From assembly GCA_017646765.1 (NCBI GenBank), contig JAGCMD010000071.1:1-46927 (forward strand): a stretch of 46,927 bases of DNA, given 5' to 3'. A program made the translations under genes and the position numbers. This document shows positions 31,500 through 39,223 of the stretch, one piece after another. The stretch is from Elusimicrobiaceae bacterium (GTDB taxonomy: Bacteria; Elusimicrobiota; Elusimicrobia; Elusimicrobiales; Elusimicrobiaceae). The notes under the pieces are model-generated. The model saw nothing but the letters and a program-made list of their open reading frames with translations, was not told where the DNA came from and did not search any database. Positions within the stretch are counted from its first letter, which is position 1; every line of letters starts with the position of its first letter.

Positions 31500-32621
31500 T
31501 TATGCATTGGCAATCGGTAGCGTGAAATTAAACGACGCCCCCTTTCCCGGCCCTTCACTTTGTGCCCAAATACGTCCGCCGTGGTTGGTAACAATGTCTT
31601 TGGCAATGGAAAGACCCAGCCCCAACCGGCCGACACGATCCTTCGCGCCGACTTGCGTAAAACTGGTAAACAAATGCGGCGCTTGCTCCGGGTCAATTCC
31701 GTCCCCGGAATCCGTTACCGACACTTTAGCATTTTTTCCATCTATTTTGCTAACAACAATTTCTATTGCGCCGCCATCCGGCGTATGCCGCACCGCGTTT
31801 TCCAACAAATTGGATATAACCTGACGGATGCGTTTTTCGTCAGCCACAACCGGCACCGCCCCGCAACTTTCAAAGGTAACTTGAATATTGCGTTTGGCAG
31901 CTTTGGCTTTGAAAATCTCCGCCGTTTTTTTCAAGCTTTCCGTTAGTTCAAAAGGCGTCTTTTCAATGCGCAGTTTCCCTTTTTCAATGGCGGCCCAATC
32001 TACCAAGTCCTTAATCAAATGTTCAATTTGGCTGATGGACTCCTCCATAAACATCATCTTTTTTTGTTGGTCTTCATCCGGATTCATTTTTTTGCGCAAC
32101 ATATCAAAACTCATTTTCAGCGTCATTAGCGAGTTGGACAAGTCGTGCGATACAATGGAAAAGAATTTGGACTTCATATTATTCAGGCGGTCCAAATCTT
32201 CGTTGCGGGTTTTTAATTGGGCCACTAATTCGCGGTTGCTTTCTTCCAAGAAATACTTATCTAACGCGCGGTTAATGGTACGTTTTAAGTAATCAAAATC
32301 TACCGGTTTAATCAAAAAATCGTATACAGATTCCTGCATCGCTTCCATAATAGCGTTGAGCGAAGCATACGCGGTAATCATAATAATTTGCGTTTCTTTA
32401 TTAAACCCGCGTATTTTGCGGATCAGTTCCATCCCGTTTTCATCCGGCAAGTTATAATCCATCAAAATAACGTTAAAAAACTCGCCGGCGCATAAGTCCA
32501 AACATTCTGCCGCCGTGGAGGCTTGGTAGACTTTGTACCCGTCCATTTCCAGCAAGTCTACCAGCGTTTCCCGCAAGTTATTATCGTCGTCTACTACTAA
32601 GATCTTAACCGATTTCTCCAT
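31500..32621 (-). CDS. Receiver-histidine kinase hybrid (soluble)
   Basis: A 373-residue cytoplasmic protein without membrane segments. The N-terminal receiver (about 5-118) has Asp11-Asp13 and the phosphorylation site Asp55 (VILMDYNLPDENG) with Lys105. A linker leads to a kinase with H-box VSHDLSNSL (His159), N-box NLLENAVRHTP (about 271), D-box DSGDGID (about 304) and the G2 box GLGLSIA (about 334-340). It would receive a phosphoryl group from the upstream kinase and then modify its own activity toward the response regulator. It overlaps the sensor kinase gene by 17 bases, indicating coupled translation. Confidence 0.9.
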   Translation of the reverse strand: MEKSVKILVVDDDNNLRETLVDLLEMDGYKVYQASTAAECLDLCAGEFFNVILMDYNLPDENGMELIRKIRGFNKETQIIMITAYASLNAIMEAMQESVYDFLIKPVDFDYLKRTINRALDKYFLEESNRELVAQLKTRNEDLDRLNNMKSKFFSIVSHDLSNSLMTLKMSFDMLRKKMNPDEDQQKKMMFMEESISQIEHLIKDLVDWAAIEKGKLRIEKTPFELTESLKKTAEIFKAKAAKRNIQVTFESCGAVPVVADEKRIRQVISNLLENAVRHTPDGGAIEIVVSKIDGKNAKVSVTDSGDGIDPEQAPHLFTSFTQVGAKDRVGRLGLGLSIAKDIVTNHGGRIWAQSEGPGKGASFNFTLPIANA

Positions 32622-34497
32622 AGCATGTATCTCCCGGGTTATGATAAATTTTTAAGTAAATCTGGAAGCAAGCGCCTTCGCCTTCCTTGCTTTTGATAAA
32701 CATTTTACCTTGGTGGCGCATAATAGCTTTGCCCACTACCGCCAACCCCAGCCCCGTACCGCGGGCTTTCGTAGTAAAAAACGGCGAGAAAATCTTTTGG
32801 CGGATATCCACCGCAATTCCGGGCCCGGTATCGGTAATATAAATGCACACCATACGACGGCCGGAACGGGTCCCCACCGTAAGCGTACCCTGGTTTTGCA
32901 TGGCCTCCACCGCATTGGCTATTATATTGCGAATAGCCTGTTTCATTTCTTCGGTATCTATTTTAACATTTGCGTTAGAGGCTTCCAACCGTTCCACCAG
33001 TTTAATGCCGCTGGGCAAAGGATACGAAGCCAATACATCGTGAACATAGCTGTTAATTTCTACTTTGCTTAAAATCAAATCGCGTGAACGCACATAACCA
33101 AGCACTTCGCCGATAATGCTGTTAGCTTGCTTAATTTCCGATTCAATAATGCTAATCTGTTTTTCCACTTTTACGTCAGGATTTTTAAGCAACATTTTAA
33201 TTAGCCGCGTAGCATTACTGATAACCGCTAGCGGATTGCGGATTTCGTGGCTGATAATGGACGCCATTTGCCCCATAGTGGCCAAACGCTCGTTTTTAAC
33301 CAGTTGGCCCGTCAGCGCCTTGAGTTCACGGGTGCGTTCTTCCACGCGTTGTTCCAAATCTTGGTTGGTAGAAGATAACATCTTTTGCGCCGATAACAAA
33401 TCTTCCCGCCGCGCGTGTAAACTTTCCGACGTTTCAATCAGCACTTCTGCCAAATCACCAATTTCGTTCTTAGGAATATCTATTTCTTCGCGGCGGATAA
33501 TTTCGTCCCCCTCGCGCAAACGCAAAGCCGCTTTACGCAGGCGCTCTAACGGGCGGGTAATCGGAATAATTACCCAATAGCTAACCCCTAAAATAAACAA
33601 CAACATTATTAACGCAATACGCAGCACGCCGCCGTAAGAACGCACGGTGCTTTCCAATACTAACTTAGACGTAATATTGGCCGGCTGCCCCACATATACT
33701 TTCCACCCGGGCAAAATTAAATTGGCCGAAGCTACCAGCCATTTGCGTCCATCGGGCAATTTTACTTCCCCGGTTAAATTTCCGCCCAACTCTTCGTGTA
33801 TAGCCCGTATTTGTTGATTTAACTTATCCGAGATTGTATCTGTCACCCCCCCCGCCGCGCCATTATATGCCACCACTTCCTGTTTAGCGTTCACGATAAA
33901 GGCCTCCATTTCCAGCGGATACGCTTGCAGCAATGCTTGGCCTAAGGGTTGCAGACTCACCTGAACCACCAAAATGCCGGCTACAAATTTATTATTTAAA
34001 CTTTCGTAGACCGGAAACGCCATGGAAGCTAACCACCCTCTCTGAGCAGAAAAAGAAACCGGCCCCCAATAATTCTCCTTGCGGACGATACAACTTTTTA
34101 TCATCTCCGGCAACAGCGTTTGATAATCTGTAGTAGGCGGGTTTCCTGCGGACAAAAGCATCTTCCCTTTTCTGTCCAAAAGAGCCAGGTATGAAATGGA
34201 CGGGTTTTTAGCACGCAAATAAGATAAATCTTCTTGATTTAAAAAGGCATGGCCGCCAAATTCGGTATGCAAATCAATAAAAACAGAGAAAAACTCGGAC
34301 ACATGCGTAATGTAGGTATGCACAATGGCTGACAACCGGCCGGCCACAACTTGTTCTTTTTGAAAAATTTCGTGTTGCAACACACGGCTGTTCACCCGGG
34401 TTAAGTGTAGCCCAATAAAGATGAGCGGCACGAGCGAAATCAAGCTTAGTGCCAAAACTGCATTAAAAAATAACCCGCGGAATTTCTTTTTTACCAT
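32605..34497 (-). CDS. Membrane sensor histidine kinase (Cache-like sensor, HAMP)
   Basis: A 630-residue inner-membrane kinase. Two membrane segments (about 10-31 and 292-312) enclose a periplasmic domain of about 255 residues with a Cache-like build (YLALLDRKGKMLLSAG, VAGILVVQVSL). A HAMP domain follows (about 313-368, ITRPLERLRKAALRL), then a coiled coil (SSTNQDLEQRVEERTREL), the H-box ISHEIRNPL (His417), N-box NIIANAVEAM (about 524), G1 DTGPGIA and G2 TGLGLAV. The ligand is unknown. It starts 29 bases downstream of a strong terminator, and its ribosome site is AGGG. Confidence 0.92.
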   Translation of the reverse strand: MVKKKFRGLFFNAVLALSLISLVPLIFIGLHLTRVNSRVLQHEIFQKEQVVAGRLSAIVHTYITHVSEFFSVFIDLHTEFGGHAFLNQEDLSYLRAKNPSISYLALLDRKGKMLLSAGNPPTTDYQTLLPEMIKSCIVRKENYWGPVSFSAQRGWLASMAFPVYESLNNKFVAGILVVQVSLQPLGQALLQAYPLEMEAFIVNAKQEVVAYNGAAGGVTDTISDKLNQQIRAIHEELGGNLTGEVKLPDGRKWLVASANLILPGWKVYVGQPANITSKLVLESTVRSYGGVLRIALIMLLFILGVSYWVIIPITRPLERLRKAALRLREGDEIIRREEIDIPKNEIGDLAEVLIETSESLHARREDLLSAQKMLSSTNQDLEQRVEERTRELKALTGQLVKNERLATMGQMASIISHEIRNPLAVISNATRLIKMLLKNPDVKVEKQISIIESEIKQANSIIGEVLGYVRSRDLILSKVEINSYVHDVLASYPLPSGIKLVERLEASNANVKIDTEEMKQAIRNIIANAVEAMQNQGTLTVGTRSGRRMVCIYITDTGPGIAVDIRQKIFSPFFTTKARGTGLGLAVVGKAIMRHQGKMFIKSKEGEGACFQIYLKIYHNPGDTCYGEIG

Positions 34498-34526
34498 GTA
34501 TTACCCTGTTGTTGCTACTTCTAGGG

Positions 34527-34564
34527 AAAGCGGGGACCGGAACACGTGTCCGGCCCCCGCTTTT
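34527..34564 (-). terminator. Strong terminator between the Tad genes and the phosphorelay genes
   Basis: AAAGCGGGG pairs with CCCCGCTTT and, after one mismatch, CCGGA with TCCGG, leaving a seven-base loop. T residues follow on the minus strand. It ends the long operon at 34582 and leaves only 29 bases before the kinase start, so the kinase genes rely on read-through or on a promoter overlapping the hairpin. Confidence 0.85.
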
Positions 34565-34581
34565 CCCGGCAAACAAAAAGT

Positions 34582-35526
34582 TTAGCAGCTACCGGACGGG
34601 GCGGCCGGCACACCTGACGGAGCGGACGGATTAAAAAATTCAAAGCCTTTTAAACGGGCGGCTCCATCCAACCCCATTTGCACTTTTCCTTCCCATATAA
34701 CGGACGGAGAAGCACTAATGCCAAATTCTTTAGCATATTTAGCTTCTTCTTTTAGCAACTCAACCCCTTCGGTGTCAAATTTCTTCGTGATTTTTTTAAC
34801 ACTGATACCGGCATCTTCCATGGCTTTATCCCAACGGCTGGACCGATAATCCTTGTTGCGAATCTCTAAGTACTTCCAAAATTTATTCGGGTAGTATTTG
34901 GCAATTAAGAGTTGGCGGATGTTTTCTTCCCACTCGCCGGAACCGTGCAAACTGTTGAAACCTCTTTCGGGCGAATAATCCACAATATAGCGGATGCGGA
35001 CCGTTTTGTCGGCCGGGAAGGTGCCTTCTTTTTTGGCCTTAATAATAAAATCCTCCGCACGCACGCCATAAGGGCATTGAGACATTACAAATAAATCTAA
35101 CACATCCGGCTGCGGCTCTTTATTGTTAAAAACACCTTGGCGGGTTTGATGCGGCAAAATGAGAAATTCATCATTTTCTTGCACATACCCATATTGAATA
35201 GGTTGAGCCATTTTTTCACGGAATGTTTTATTTTTTTTGATTAGATAAAGCGGCAAAAAGCTATAATCTAAGTTAGCCAATTTAGGATTAGCCGCTACGT
35301 CCTTAACGGATACGCGGGTAACTGACGGGGTGGCTTCTAAAAATTCGCTAATGCCCTGGGTCAAGGCCGGGTCTTCTTTTCCGGCTTCATACTCATCTGA
35401 TTCAATGATGATAAACTCAGCCTTCGTTTTGGCTTTGGCTTTGGCCGGAGCTTTTTTGGCCGCCTCAGCCGCCACGACACTTCCGGCTAACAGAAGGGCC
35501 AACATCCCTACAACAATTCTCTTCAT
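34582..35526 (-). CDS. Secreted DsbA-like thioredoxin-fold protein with a single-cysteine CPYG motif
   Basis: A 314-residue protein with a signal peptide (about 1-22) and a Lys/Ala-rich linker. Residues about 142-290 look like a DsbA-type thioredoxin fold: DLFVMSQCPYGVRAED places Cys151 at the active-site position, and SASPSVIWEG near 272-281 gives the cis-proline loop. The second cysteine of the usual CxxC is Gly154, so it may act as a monothiol, isomerase-like or binding protein and not as a two-cysteine oxidase. One other Cys is the final residue of the chain (GSC). It is the last gene of the Tad operon and could serve the cysteine-rich proteins encoded downstream. Confidence 0.7.
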   Translation of the reverse strand: MKRIVVGMLALLLAGSVVAAEAAKKAPAKAKAKTKAEFIIIESDEYEAGKEDPALTQGISEFLEATPSVTRVSVKDVAANPKLANLDYSFLPLYLIKKNKTFREKMAQPIQYGYVQENDEFLILPHQTRQGVFNNKEPQPDVLDLFVMSQCPYGVRAEDFIIKAKKEGTFPADKTVRIRYIVDYSPERGFNSLHGSGEWEENIRQLLIAKYYPNKFWKYLEIRNKDYRSSRWDKAMEDAGISVKKITKKFDTEGVELLKEEAKYAKEFGISASPSVIWEGKVQMGLDGAARLKGFEFFNPSAPSGVPAAPSGSC

Positions 35527-35546
35527 ATCTTATATCTCCTACTTAA

Positions 35547-35816
35547 TTATTTATCTTCCAATTCTACGTGTACGCCGCGAATACCGATACCACGCAACAC
35601 GTTGTAAACAAACAAGAAAGCAACCGTCCCTAATAAGAACAGAAGCGTACCTTGAATGGCCCGCATAACCAAGCTCATAAAATAAGCAATACCGAAGCTG
35701 GCATCCGGGTTAAAGAACTCTATAAACGCGCTGCACAGCATGACCACAAACACCGCGAGCGGGAAAACAGAAAACAACACCGAACCAATATGCACTTTTT
35801 TAATTTCTACTTTCAT
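35547..35816 (-). CDS. Small two-pass membrane protein (DUF3566-like)
   Basis: An 89-residue protein with hydrophobic segments at about 13-32 and 50-74 and the end FLFVYNVLRGIGIRGVHVELED, which resembles the C-terminal part of DUF3566 membrane proteins; the match is tentative. ATG 35816 (MKVEIKK) has a good GGAG ribosome site; a longer frame would begin inside the sensor gene. It lies between the HAMP sensor and the DsbA-like gene. Confidence 0.6.
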   Translation of the reverse strand: MKVEIKKVHIGSVLFSVFPLAVFVVMLCSAFIEFFNPDASFGIAYFMSLVMRAIQGTLLFLLGTVAFLFVYNVLRGIGIRGVHVELEDK

Positions 35817-35832
35817 ACTTTTCTCCTCAAAT

Positions 35833-36942
35833 TTATTTTTCCGGCTCCAACACCAAAACAATGCGGTTCTTACCGGCGTCATCCGGCAACTGCACCGCTT
35901 TCACTACACATTGTACATTTTTATTCACTACAGTACTACGCAATACCTTGGTCGGGTTTTCCATGGCTTCTCCGACCACTTGAATAATCTCCTGCTGGCG
36001 GCTGTCAAAAATATCTAATAGATGCACTTGTTTTTTGCCGGGAAGGTTTACCTCAAAATTGGCATAAAGCAAGTTGTTGTTTTCATCCACCACCATAGCA
36101 CGAGCGCCCTTAGGCACCATGACCGCAAAAATACTTTTCCACCAACGTTTTTCGTTCTCTAAGGACATTACCTCCACATTTTCCAGTCCCTTGCGGTCTT
36201 CTTTTATTTTTTCCAATAGGGAAGTGATAGAACGCCCCACCTCCCCTATTTCGTCAGAACGTTCCGGATATTCCAGCACCAAATGGTTCATAGATACCGC
36301 TTCCACGCTGTCTTTCAAGGCTCCCAACGGGCGGATAATTTTCAACAGTAAAAACAAATATAACACGCCGCCGATAAGCGCTATCATAATCAACGCACCT
36401 ATCGCATAGCGTATCATGGAAGAGTGAATTAATTTTTTGGCATTCTCACGGGAAACCGTTACATTAACCACCCCGGCAACCATATTGTCTTTGGCTAAAA
36501 GCGGGATAGCCATATCGTAGTAGTCCCCCTTACCAAACATAATCGCCCGCGGAAGTTGGTCCCGAATGGCTTGTACCACACTGTTGGTATCAAAACCAAC
36601 CGAGTTATTATAATCGGAATAAGACATCCCCAAAAACTTGGTATTTTCGTGCCAGCGCACGGAACCGTCATAGTTTAAATAAACTAAACTTTTGATACGG
36701 TCATCATTACGCACAAGCCCCTTCATAATCTCGGCTTCGCGGAACGTCGCTTCTCCTTTGGGACGGGAAGCTAACTGTTGCACCAAAGACGAAGCCCGGT
36801 AACGCACCATTTCCACCATTTCATTTTGGAGTTTCTTATCAAAAACAAATTTAAATAAATTGTAATAGAAAAGTCCGCCGATTACCGCCGCGTAGACCGT
36901 CACTAATACAAACCACAAAATCCATTTTGCCGTAAGTTTCAT
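35833..36942 (-). CDS. Membrane sensor with HAMP and PAS-like domains, no kinase
   Basis: A 369-residue inner-membrane protein with two membrane segments (about 7-29 and 179-200) around a periplasmic sensor domain of about 150 residues (SLVYLNYDGSVRWHEN, KGDYYDMAIPLL; Cache-like). A HAMP domain (about 201-255, RPLGALKDSVEAV) and a coiled coil follow, then a PAS-like domain (about 275-365, AMVVDENNNLLYANFEVN). No histidine-kinase, GGDEF or methyl-accepting segment is present. It may act by protein contact on the Tad ATPase or on the phosphorelay kinase downstream, which has a similar sensor. It starts 12 bases after the TPR gene. Confidence 0.8.
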   Translation of the reverse strand: MKLTAKWILWFVLVTVYAAVIGGLFYYNLFKFVFDKKLQNEMVEMVRYRASSLVQQLASRPKGEATFREAEIMKGLVRNDDRIKSLVYLNYDGSVRWHENTKFLGMSYSDYNNSVGFDTNSVVQAIRDQLPRAIMFGKGDYYDMAIPLLAKDNMVAGVVNVTVSRENAKKLIHSSMIRYAIGALIMIALIGGVLYLFLLLKIIRPLGALKDSVEAVSMNHLVLEYPERSDEIGEVGRSITSLLEKIKEDRKGLENVEVMSLENEKRWWKSIFAVMVPKGARAMVVDENNNLLYANFEVNLPGKKQVHLLDIFDSRQQEIIQVVGEAMENPTKVLRSTVVNKNVQCVVKAVQLPDDAGKNRIVLVLEPEK

Positions 36943-36954
36943 CTCGTTCTCCCG

Positions 36955-38319
36955 CTATTTAAGTAGCTCCTCCACCTTGCGCAAGCCCAAATCAGCATCG
37001 GTATTGCCGGGGTCTAACTGTTTGGCCACAATCCACGCTTGACGGGCACGTTCATAATCGTCTTGGTTGAAAGCGTCTAACCCTTCAATATATTTAGCAC
37101 GAGAAGCCGCACTTGCCTCGGAGGACACCCGGTTCATAGCCCCGCTCGGCAACAGCTCCGAAGGGTCTTCCGCTCCGGGAATTACCGACGGTCCGGGTAC
37201 CGGGTTATCTACGGTTACCGTTTCAACCTCTTCCGGTTTTTCCTCCTGCTCTTTTTCTTCCTGTTCTACAGCCGCCTCCGCCGCTTGTTGTGCTTGCACT
37301 AAGCGTTGCTGTTGGATACGCAAATTGTTTTCCTTAGCATTACGCGCCTGTTTAATAAGTCCGTCCATAGTAGCGGTATCCGCTCCCCATTTTTTGGCGT
37401 TGTTCCAGTAGGCAATAGCCTGGTCAAACTTATTAGAGTTGTAAGAACGGTTCCCCGCAGTATAATAACCGGCGGCAATCTCGTTTTTGAGCTGCGACAT
37501 ATATTTCTGCACGCGCGGATCCCCGGGTTGTATTTTGGTAATACGTTCAAAAACCGCATAAGATTCCACATATTGGCCTTTGTTGTAAAAATCCAACGCC
37601 TGCTTCATGTATTCGTCCACTTGCTCTTTGCGCAGTTTGTTTTCCGCGTCGGAAATTTTAGCAATCAGTTTTGGGTCGTCTTTGCGCATCAAAAGGGCAT
37701 TGTACCAAGCGTCTAAGGCTTTTTTATGCTCCCCGTTCTTCTCGGCCACATCTCCGCGGCGGCTATATTCTTTGGCGATATCATGGTCAATTTTATTTTT
37801 CCACGATTGGGCTTTGGCATTGCCGGGCTGCAAAGTCAAAATTTCATTTACTTTATCGTTCGCTTCTACTAAACGGCCGCTGTCATAAAGGCGGGCGGCT
37901 TCTTGGAACTTAGCCTCAATTACCTGCGCTTCCGAAGTTGTTCCGTACGTACCCATATTTTGCGCCTGTTTGGACAACGTTTGGGCCTGTTTGAAATTGG
38001 GATCAATACTTAAAATGGTTTGGGCCATCTCCTGGGCACGTTGATAATCGCCCTGTTTATAAAGCGTATAGGCGTTTTCGTAAACCATGCGCAGCGTATA
38101 GTTTTGGATACGTTGTTTTTCTAATTGGACGGTGGAAAGATATTGTTTGCGTTCTTCCACGTCATTAAGTGTACCCATGGAAATTTTGCCCAAGTCAAGA
38201 AGCATACCGGCCTCTTTACCGTGTTGGCGCACCGGGGTTTCCCGTTGAAATGTACTTGCGGCTGATAAAGCCATCGCCGCCAAGAAAAAAACAAAGCTAA
38301 GTAATATGTATTTTTTCAT
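36955..38319 (-). CDS. Secreted TPR protein of the Tad locus (TadD-like position)
   Basis: A 454-residue protein with a signal peptide (MKKYILLSFVFFLAAMALSA). At least five TPR-like units follow (for example AYTLYKQGDYQRAQEMAQTI and ALDFYNKGQYVESYAVFERI), then a Glu/Gln-rich coiled region (about 325-365), a proline-rich linker and a last TPR unit (YIEGLDAFNQDDYERARQAW). TadD proteins of Tad loci are TPR lipoproteins that help place the secretin; this one has no lipobox, so the equivalence is by position. ATG 38319 is used because AGGAA precedes it and the signal peptide begins there. Confidence 0.75.
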   Translation of the reverse strand: MKKYILLSFVFFLAAMALSAASTFQRETPVRQHGKEAGMLLDLGKISMGTLNDVEERKQYLSTVQLEKQRIQNYTLRMVYENAYTLYKQGDYQRAQEMAQTILSIDPNFKQAQTLSKQAQNMGTYGTTSEAQVIEAKFQEAARLYDSGRLVEANDKVNEILTLQPGNAKAQSWKNKIDHDIAKEYSRRGDVAEKNGEHKKALDAWYNALLMRKDDPKLIAKISDAENKLRKEQVDEYMKQALDFYNKGQYVESYAVFERITKIQPGDPRVQKYMSQLKNEIAAGYYTAGNRSYNSNKFDQAIAYWNNAKKWGADTATMDGLIKQARNAKENNLRIQQQRLVQAQQAAEAAVEQEEKEQEEKPEEVETVTVDNPVPGPSVIPGAEDPSELLPSGAMNRVSSEASAASRAKYIEGLDAFNQDDYERARQAWIVAKQLDPGNTDADLGLRKVEELLK

Positions 38320-38329
38320 ACTGTTCCTT

Positions 38330-39220
38330 TTAAAATCCCATACCGCCATTGACAAGACCCATAATCATTGGCGCTAAAATTAAAATAAAAATCGTCGGGA
38401 AAATGAACATAAAAAGCGGAAACAACATTTTAGTAGAGGCTTGCGCGGCTAACTTTTCCGCCCGGCTTAAACGGCGGGAACGAAGGTCCGTAGAAAAGTT
38501 CCGTAACAAGTCTACCAAACTTGTACCGAGTTCGTCTGACTGAATAATAAGCCCTACGAGCGAGCGGACTTCCTGCACCCCTGTACGGGAAGAAAATCGC
38601 TCCAATGCTTCACGGCGGGAATAACCCAGCTTAATCTCGTTAATGGTCTTTTCAAGTTCTTCTTCCAAAATCGTTTTTTCTTTAGCAATTTTAATAATAC
38701 GTTCAAAAGCGGTTAAATAGTCCAAACCGGACTCAATAATAAGCGCTGCCAAATCTACCGTTGTAGAGAAATTGCCCAAAATTTCCGCCTGGCGTTTTTG
38801 AATTTTACTTTTAAGTAACATATCAGGCAAGTAGAAACAAACCGGCACTAAAAATACCGGCCAAACACTGCCAAACAGCAGCATTATTGCCACCGGGATT
38901 AACAAAGCACACCAAATTTTACTGTACAAAATATCTACCGGTTGCGGGGTATCAGGGCTGCCCAACTGCATATGTATTTCTTCCAAGGTCTCTTCTACAT
39001 GGAAGTTACGCAAACAGAAAAATGCCAACCTGTCTATAAATTTTTCTTCCGGCTGCAAACGGGCAAAACTAGACGTGGATTTAAACCGCTTTACCGCCAC
39101 ATCCACTACGTCCGCTTTCTTTTCCTTAGGCGCCAGCAAGCCAAACACGGTAGCAAATACACAAAATGTACCGATAGCCAGTATTATCTTAAGTCCTACA
39201 ACAAATGCCAAGCTATTCAT
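38330..39220 (-). CDS. tadC: TadC-type inner-membrane platform protein
   Basis: A 296-residue inner-membrane protein with a GspF domain. Membrane segments lie at about 7-29, 102-136 and 266-290, and the cytoplasmic domain (about 137-262) has the pattern FSTTVDLAALIIESGLDYLTAFERI with SRREALERFSSRTGV and SDELGTSLVDLLRNFS that is typical of Tad platform proteins. It pairs with TadB and the ATPase to drive pilin movement. The gene starts 3 bases after TadB. Confidence 0.88.
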   Translation of the reverse strand: MNSLAFVVGLKIILAIGTFCVFATVFGLLAPKEKKADVVDVAVKRFKSTSSFARLQPEEKFIDRLAFFCLRNFHVEETLEEIHMQLGSPDTPQPVDILYSKIWCALLIPVAIMLLFGSVWPVFLVPVCFYLPDMLLKSKIQKRQAEILGNFSTTVDLAALIIESGLDYLTAFERIIKIAKEKTILEEELEKTINEIKLGYSRREALERFSSRTGVQEVRSLVGLIIQSDELGTSLVDLLRNFSTDLRSRRLSRAEKLAAQASTKMLFPLFMFIFPTIFILILAPMIMGLVNGGMGF

Positions 39221-39223
39221 AAA

